A DNA stretch of 64,000 nucleotides from Bog-159 sp050011755 (GTDB lineage Bacteria > Acidobacteriota > Terriglobia > Bryobacterales > Bryobacteraceae). Positions 61,311 to 64,000 of the stretch are shown here, piece by piece. Each line of letters begins with the position of its first letter. Within the stretch, counting starts at the first letter, position 1. The notes below the pieces were generated by a model. That model saw only the letters and a list, made by a program, of their open reading frames with translations, searched no databases and was not told the DNA's origin. Location: NCBI GenBank assembly GCA_050011755.1, contig JBEKIM010000001.1:134705-198704 (forward strand). Direction: 5' to 3'. Both the position numbers and the translations under genes were made by a program.

Positions 61311-62729
61311 TTACTGGATCATGCGGCGGACATTGCCCATAGACCGCCCCAGGTCAATGCGGGCTACGTTATAGCCGAACAGGGCATCGATACGGTTGTC
61401 CCGGGCCCGTTCCAGGCGGGTCTGGGCGTCGGTGACTTCAAGGTTGCTGGCGAAGCCGGCTTCGAAACGGCGGCGGGCCTGAGTGAGCTCGCTATCGGAC
61501 AGGGTCAACCCTTCCTCGGCGACCTTGAGCTGTTCTTCGGCGGAATGCAGGCTATCGAGAGCGGTGCGGATATCCAGTTCGAGCTGCTCTTGCAGGTCGT
61601 TGGTGCGGACCCGCTCCTGGCGGAACTGCGAAGCGAATTCGGCGCGCCGGGCATCCCGCCGGCCACCGTCGAAAATAGGCACGCGCAGCGCGAAACCATA
61701 ATCTCTGGTGGGCAAAAGGGATACGATGCTGCCGTTTGTGCCCGTGGTGCCATAATCCGCATAGGCGTACAGGCTGGGAAGCCGTTCGAGCTTGACGGAA
61801 TTGGCATTGAGGCGGGCGGCGGCTTCGCGTTCCGCCTGAGCTTTGAGATCCGGACGGTTTTTCAGAGCTTCGGCCTTAGCCTGCTCCACCGAAATGGCGT
61901 CGGTGGGCTCATAGGAGAGCTTGTCGGTGAGCTCCAGTTCGGTGGCCAGGTTCAAGCCCATGACTCGCAGCAATTGAAGATAAGCTTTACTGCGTTCGTT
62001 CTGGACCGACAGCAGGCGCTGTTTTTCATTGGAAAGCTGCACCTTCGCGCGGGTGACCTCGATCCCCGTGCCGGTGCCCGCGCTTTTCTGGTTTTCCGAC
62101 TGCTTTAAGACCGCTTCGGCCAGAGCCACATTGGCTTGATAGGCTTCCACATCGGCATCGGCGCGTAGAGCGGACAAATAGGCCTTGGCGACCGTGGAAG
62201 AGACGGAATCGTCGGTATTGCCACGATCGTTGGCGGCGGCGCGGACCGCGGCGCGGGATGCCTGATAGCGGCGGATGCTGCTGAAATCAAAAACGCTTTG
62301 CGTGAGCTTGGCGCGCACATCCACAGAGTTGAAGGGGCCGACCACGCGCGGAATGTCCTTGATGATGTCGTTCAGAAGAGCTTTCTCGTCCGGAGCCAGT
62401 AGGCCGGTGAGGCCGTTCTCGGCCTGCGTCAGCGTCTGGTTGGTGGCTAAATCCAAACCGAGGGCGGCCAAGCTCTTCATGGCGGTGATTTCTTCGGCCT
62501 GAGCTTCGATATCGGGCAGCAGTGCCGAGCGCGCTTCCTGAGACCTGGATTTGGCTTGTTTGAAGTTCTCTTCGGAAAGCTGAATGTAGGTATTGCCCTC
62601 CGGTGAGGTCGCGATCTCCACGGCGCGTTTTAAGCTGAGGCGCAGCGGTTCGCGGGGCGGCGCGGCTTCTCCGGCCCATACGGCGAAGGGAAACGCCAGG
62701 AAAAGAGTCGATAGAAAATAGCGGCGCAT
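61311..62729 (-). CDS. TolC-family outer-membrane efflux protein
   Basis: The product has 472 residues from the ATG at 62729, which has AGGAG 8 nt upstream (AGGAGAGATAAAATG) and is placed 1 nt after the tetR stop. A signal peptide (RYFLSTLFLAFPFAVWAGEA) precedes two OEP repeats with long helices (for example NFKQAKSRSQEARSALLPDI and LTLSDSELTQARRRFEAG). Such trimers form the outer-membrane exit duct. It works with the adaptor and ABC pump encoded downstream. The ATG at 62771 would overlap tetR and is rejected. Confidence 0.87.
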   Translation of the reverse strand: MRRYFLSTLFLAFPFAVWAGEAAPPREPLRLSLKRAVEIATSPEGNTYIQLSEENFKQAKSRSQEARSALLPDIEAQAEEITAMKSLAALGLDLATNQTLTQAENGLTGLLAPDEKALLNDIIKDIPRVVGPFNSVDVRAKLTQSVFDFSSIRRYQASRAAVRAAANDRGNTDDSVSSTVAKAYLSALRADADVEAYQANVALAEAVLKQSENQKSAGTGTGIEVTRAKVQLSNEKQRLLSVQNERSKAYLQLLRVMGLNLATELELTDKLSYEPTDAISVEQAKAEALKNRPDLKAQAEREAAARLNANSVKLERLPSLYAYADYGTTGTNGSIVSLLPTRDYGFALRVPIFDGGRRDARRAEFASQFRQERVRTNDLQEQLELDIRTALDSLHSAEEQLKVAEEGLTLSDSELTQARRRFEAGFASNLEVTDAQTRLERARDNRIDALFGYNVARIDLGRSMGNVRRMIQ

Positions 62730-62730
62730 T

Positions 62731-63399
62731 TTATCTCTCCTGAACTGCGACATGAGGTTCATGAACTGCATGAGTGGGTACGGGCGCGCGAAAGCCGGCG
62801 CACAAAAAAGCCACCAGCCGCTCCAGGGCGGTTTCGGAATTGAAAGAAATGGAAAGGTCCGAAATGGTTTCCAGGTCCTTCGATCCGCCGCGCAGAGTCT
62901 GTGCGAGGGCGCCGATGGCCAGATTCAGGCGCCAGAACAACTCCTCCCTGGGCAAGTCCGGTAGTGCCGCGCTGAGTGCCCCGCCAAAGCGCTGGAAAAC
63001 ATCGCCGAACTGCGAGGTGAGAACCCGGGGCAGTAGATCGCCTTCCGCGTGCAGGCGCCCCAGGAGTTTCATGAAGACCATGCCGCCACTTTCGGGATTG
63101 CGGGACATGCTGAGCGTAGGGGCGACAAAGGCTTCAATCACCTTTTCCAGGGAGGGCGGATTCCCGGCCGCCTCCTGTTCAAACCGGTCCAGCAAAGCCA
63201 GGCGCTCCTGATTGGCAGGCACGGAGCGGCGAAGAATCACGGCTTCCAAAAGAGCTTCTTTGGAGTGAAAGTGGTAATGGACCGCAGCCAGATTCACGCC
63301 TGCCTCGGCAATGATGCCGCGGAGGGAAGTAGCAGCGTAGCCCTGTGTGGCAAACAGCCGCTCGGCGGTATCGAGGATGCGCTCTTTAGTGTGGTTCAC
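62731..63399 (-). CDS. TetR/AcrR-family repressor (CecR-like)
   Basis: The product has 222 residues from the GTG at 63399. The N-terminal HTH is typical (ILDTAERLFATQGYAATSLRGIIAEAGVNLAAVHYHFHSKEALLEAVI). A C-terminal ligand-binding domain follows. It heads the exporter operon and probably represses it; in E. coli the TetR-type CecR regulates ybhGFSR. A palindrome at 63409-63424 is a likely operator. Translation of tolC follows with a 1-nt gap. Confidence 0.88.
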   Translation of the reverse strand: MNHTKERILDTAERLFATQGYAATSLRGIIAEAGVNLAAVHYHFHSKEALLEAVILRRSVPANQERLALLDRFEQEAAGNPPSLEKVIEAFVAPTLSMSRNPESGGMVFMKLLGRLHAEGDLLPRVLTSQFGDVFQRFGGALSAALPDLPREELFWRLNLAIGALAQTLRGGSKDLETISDLSISFNSETALERLVAFLCAGFRAPVPTHAVHEPHVAVQER

Positions 63400-63676
63400 A
63401 GGTGTTTAAATCAAACGTATGATTCTGACGACCGATTATAGCTTGTAGGGGCCAAATCTGGAAGGGATTCCGGGAGAAACAGTACTATGTCGAGTGGCGT
63501 CTGCGAACACCGCCCGGGTCAAGCCTTCAAGATAAACCCATTGTTACGCGTGCAAATTAAGCAGTGCCTGGGCGGGTACCAGGAAAAATCCCTGGTCTTC
63601 GATTTGTGGTTCCGGTACTATTACCTGGAGCAGTGAAATTCACGTTTGCAGAAGGGCTGAATGCCATACGCCAGGG
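63400..63676. other. Region upstream of tetR without a supported gene
   Basis: Apart from the operator palindrome, the stretch holds a 49-codon plus-strand frame (ATG 63487, MSSGVCEHRPGQAF...). It has no visible family, and coding potential is uncertain. Confidence 0.35.
63409..63424 (-). promoter_or_regulatory. TetR operator candidate upstream of the exporter operon
   Basis: The 16-bp sequence AATCAAACGTATGATT is a palindrome with only one mismatched pair. It sits 10 nt upstream of the tetR start codon, where an autoregulatory TetR dimer would bind. No -10/-35 pair is assigned. Confidence 0.55.
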
Positions 63677-63961
63677 TTGTCTTTGAAAGGAACGCGACGA
63701 ACGACGCCTACGCTCATATCGGATACGAATTGCAGCGCCTTTTCGAAGTTTAGGGAATACAAAGACAATAACGCCAAGGCCCAGGATTATTGGATGAAGG
63801 TCGAAGATCCGTCCGGCAAGCTGAACGACCTGGCCACCCAGGTGATCGCTAAGGCCAAGACCGCGCTGGCGGCTACCACCCTAACTAGCCAAGGCTTCGC
63901 CTTGATATCCCAGGACAATCGGTACAACACGGTGAGGCCCGAGAAGGCGCACATGCGGTAA
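63677..63961 (+). CDS. Small ORF, hypothetical, low support
   Basis: A 94-codon frame opens at a TTG (63677). The last ~56 codons from ATG 63794 (MKVEDPSGKLNDLATQVIAK...) show strong third-position GC, as neighbouring genes do. The opposite strand offers a competing 69-codon frame. I do not recognise the protein. A gene-like start with GGAGG follows at 63995 on the same strand, which gives weak support for a plus-strand unit. Confidence 0.3.
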   Translation: MSLKGTRRTTPTLISDTNCSAFSKFREYKDNNAKAQDYWMKVEDPSGKLNDLATQVIAKAKTALAATTLTSQGFALISQDNRYNTVRPEKAHMR

Positions 63962-63994
63962 GCTTCCAGGTATCTGACCACGCTGGAGGTTTCC

Positions 63995-64000
63995 ATGAAC
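63995..64000 (+). CDS. Start of a gene cut by the window edge
   Basis: ATGAAC follows a GGAGG ribosome site (63985-63989) with 5 nt spacing, so a plus-strand gene probably begins here; only two codons are visible. Confidence 0.4.

Overview
The window looks like a chromosomal segment of a high-GC Acidobacteriota bacterium, most likely of the Solibacteres/Bryobacterales (Candidatus Solibacter-like) lineage. The pointers are large secreted proteins built from SBBP propeller repeats and FG-GAP/VCBS-like repeats, a C-terminal domain resembling the Solibacter TIGR03437 domain on the protein at 52993-53925, BACON-like secreted proteins, and a mixed complement of Uma2, RES/Xre and VapBC genes. This is recognition from protein sequence by eye; no database search was run. 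I saw no rRNA, tRNA, CRISPR array or intact insertion sequence.

Region 1 (1-32.8 kb) is a surface polysaccharide / glycoconjugate island interleaved with giant secreted proteins. It holds GT2 glycosyltransferases (2687, 18698, 21198), two multi-pass GT39-like glycosyltransferases (19783, 22453), an O-antigen ligase-like protein (10412), a Wzx-like flippase (17187), a GDP-mannose/UDP-glucose dehydrogenase (15911), a sulfotransferase with a Wzt-C-like tail (8288) and three methyltransferases (7440, 9638, 24080). It also holds a sulfatase-like hydrolase (25365) and three of the four GDP-D-glycero-alpha-D-manno-heptose enzymes (hddC 28559, hddA 29266, gmhB 32337). The fourth enzyme, GmhA, lies at 55355. 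Together these could make, decorate, flip and ligate a heptose- and uronic-acid-containing, possibly sulfated glycan.

Region 2 (32.8-46 kb) carries the most striking content: two convergent iterative megasynthases related to PUFA synthases (PfaA type) and enediyne-type PKSs. The first (33854-40573) reads [TIM-barrel-like domain]-KS-AT-ACP-ACP-ACP-ACP-KR. The second (45925-41420) reads KS-AT-dehydratase-PPTase-like. A Xre/RES toxin-antitoxin pair lies just upstream of the first, and a VapBC pair lies between the two 3' ends. The PPTase-like end looks degenerate and cut short beside vapBC.

Region 3 (46-55.4 kb) contains a lipase-like hydrolase, a GT1 glycosyltransferase, a secreted esterase-like protein with a dockerin-like domain, and three tandem paralogous secreted proteins of a family I do not recognise.

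Region 4 (55.4-63.4 kb) is a compact tetR-tolC-hlyD-ATPase-ATPase-permease-permease operon, equivalent to E. coli ybhGFSR with YbhF split in two. gmhA follows 17 nt downstream, and a near-perfect palindromic operator candidate sits just upstream of tetR. The last 600 bases hold only weak small ORFs and the first codons of a gene running off the window.

A family of 46-47 bp double-hairpin intergenic repeats occurs four times (24.0, 30.3, 40.6, 40.7 kb), always just after plus-strand genes.
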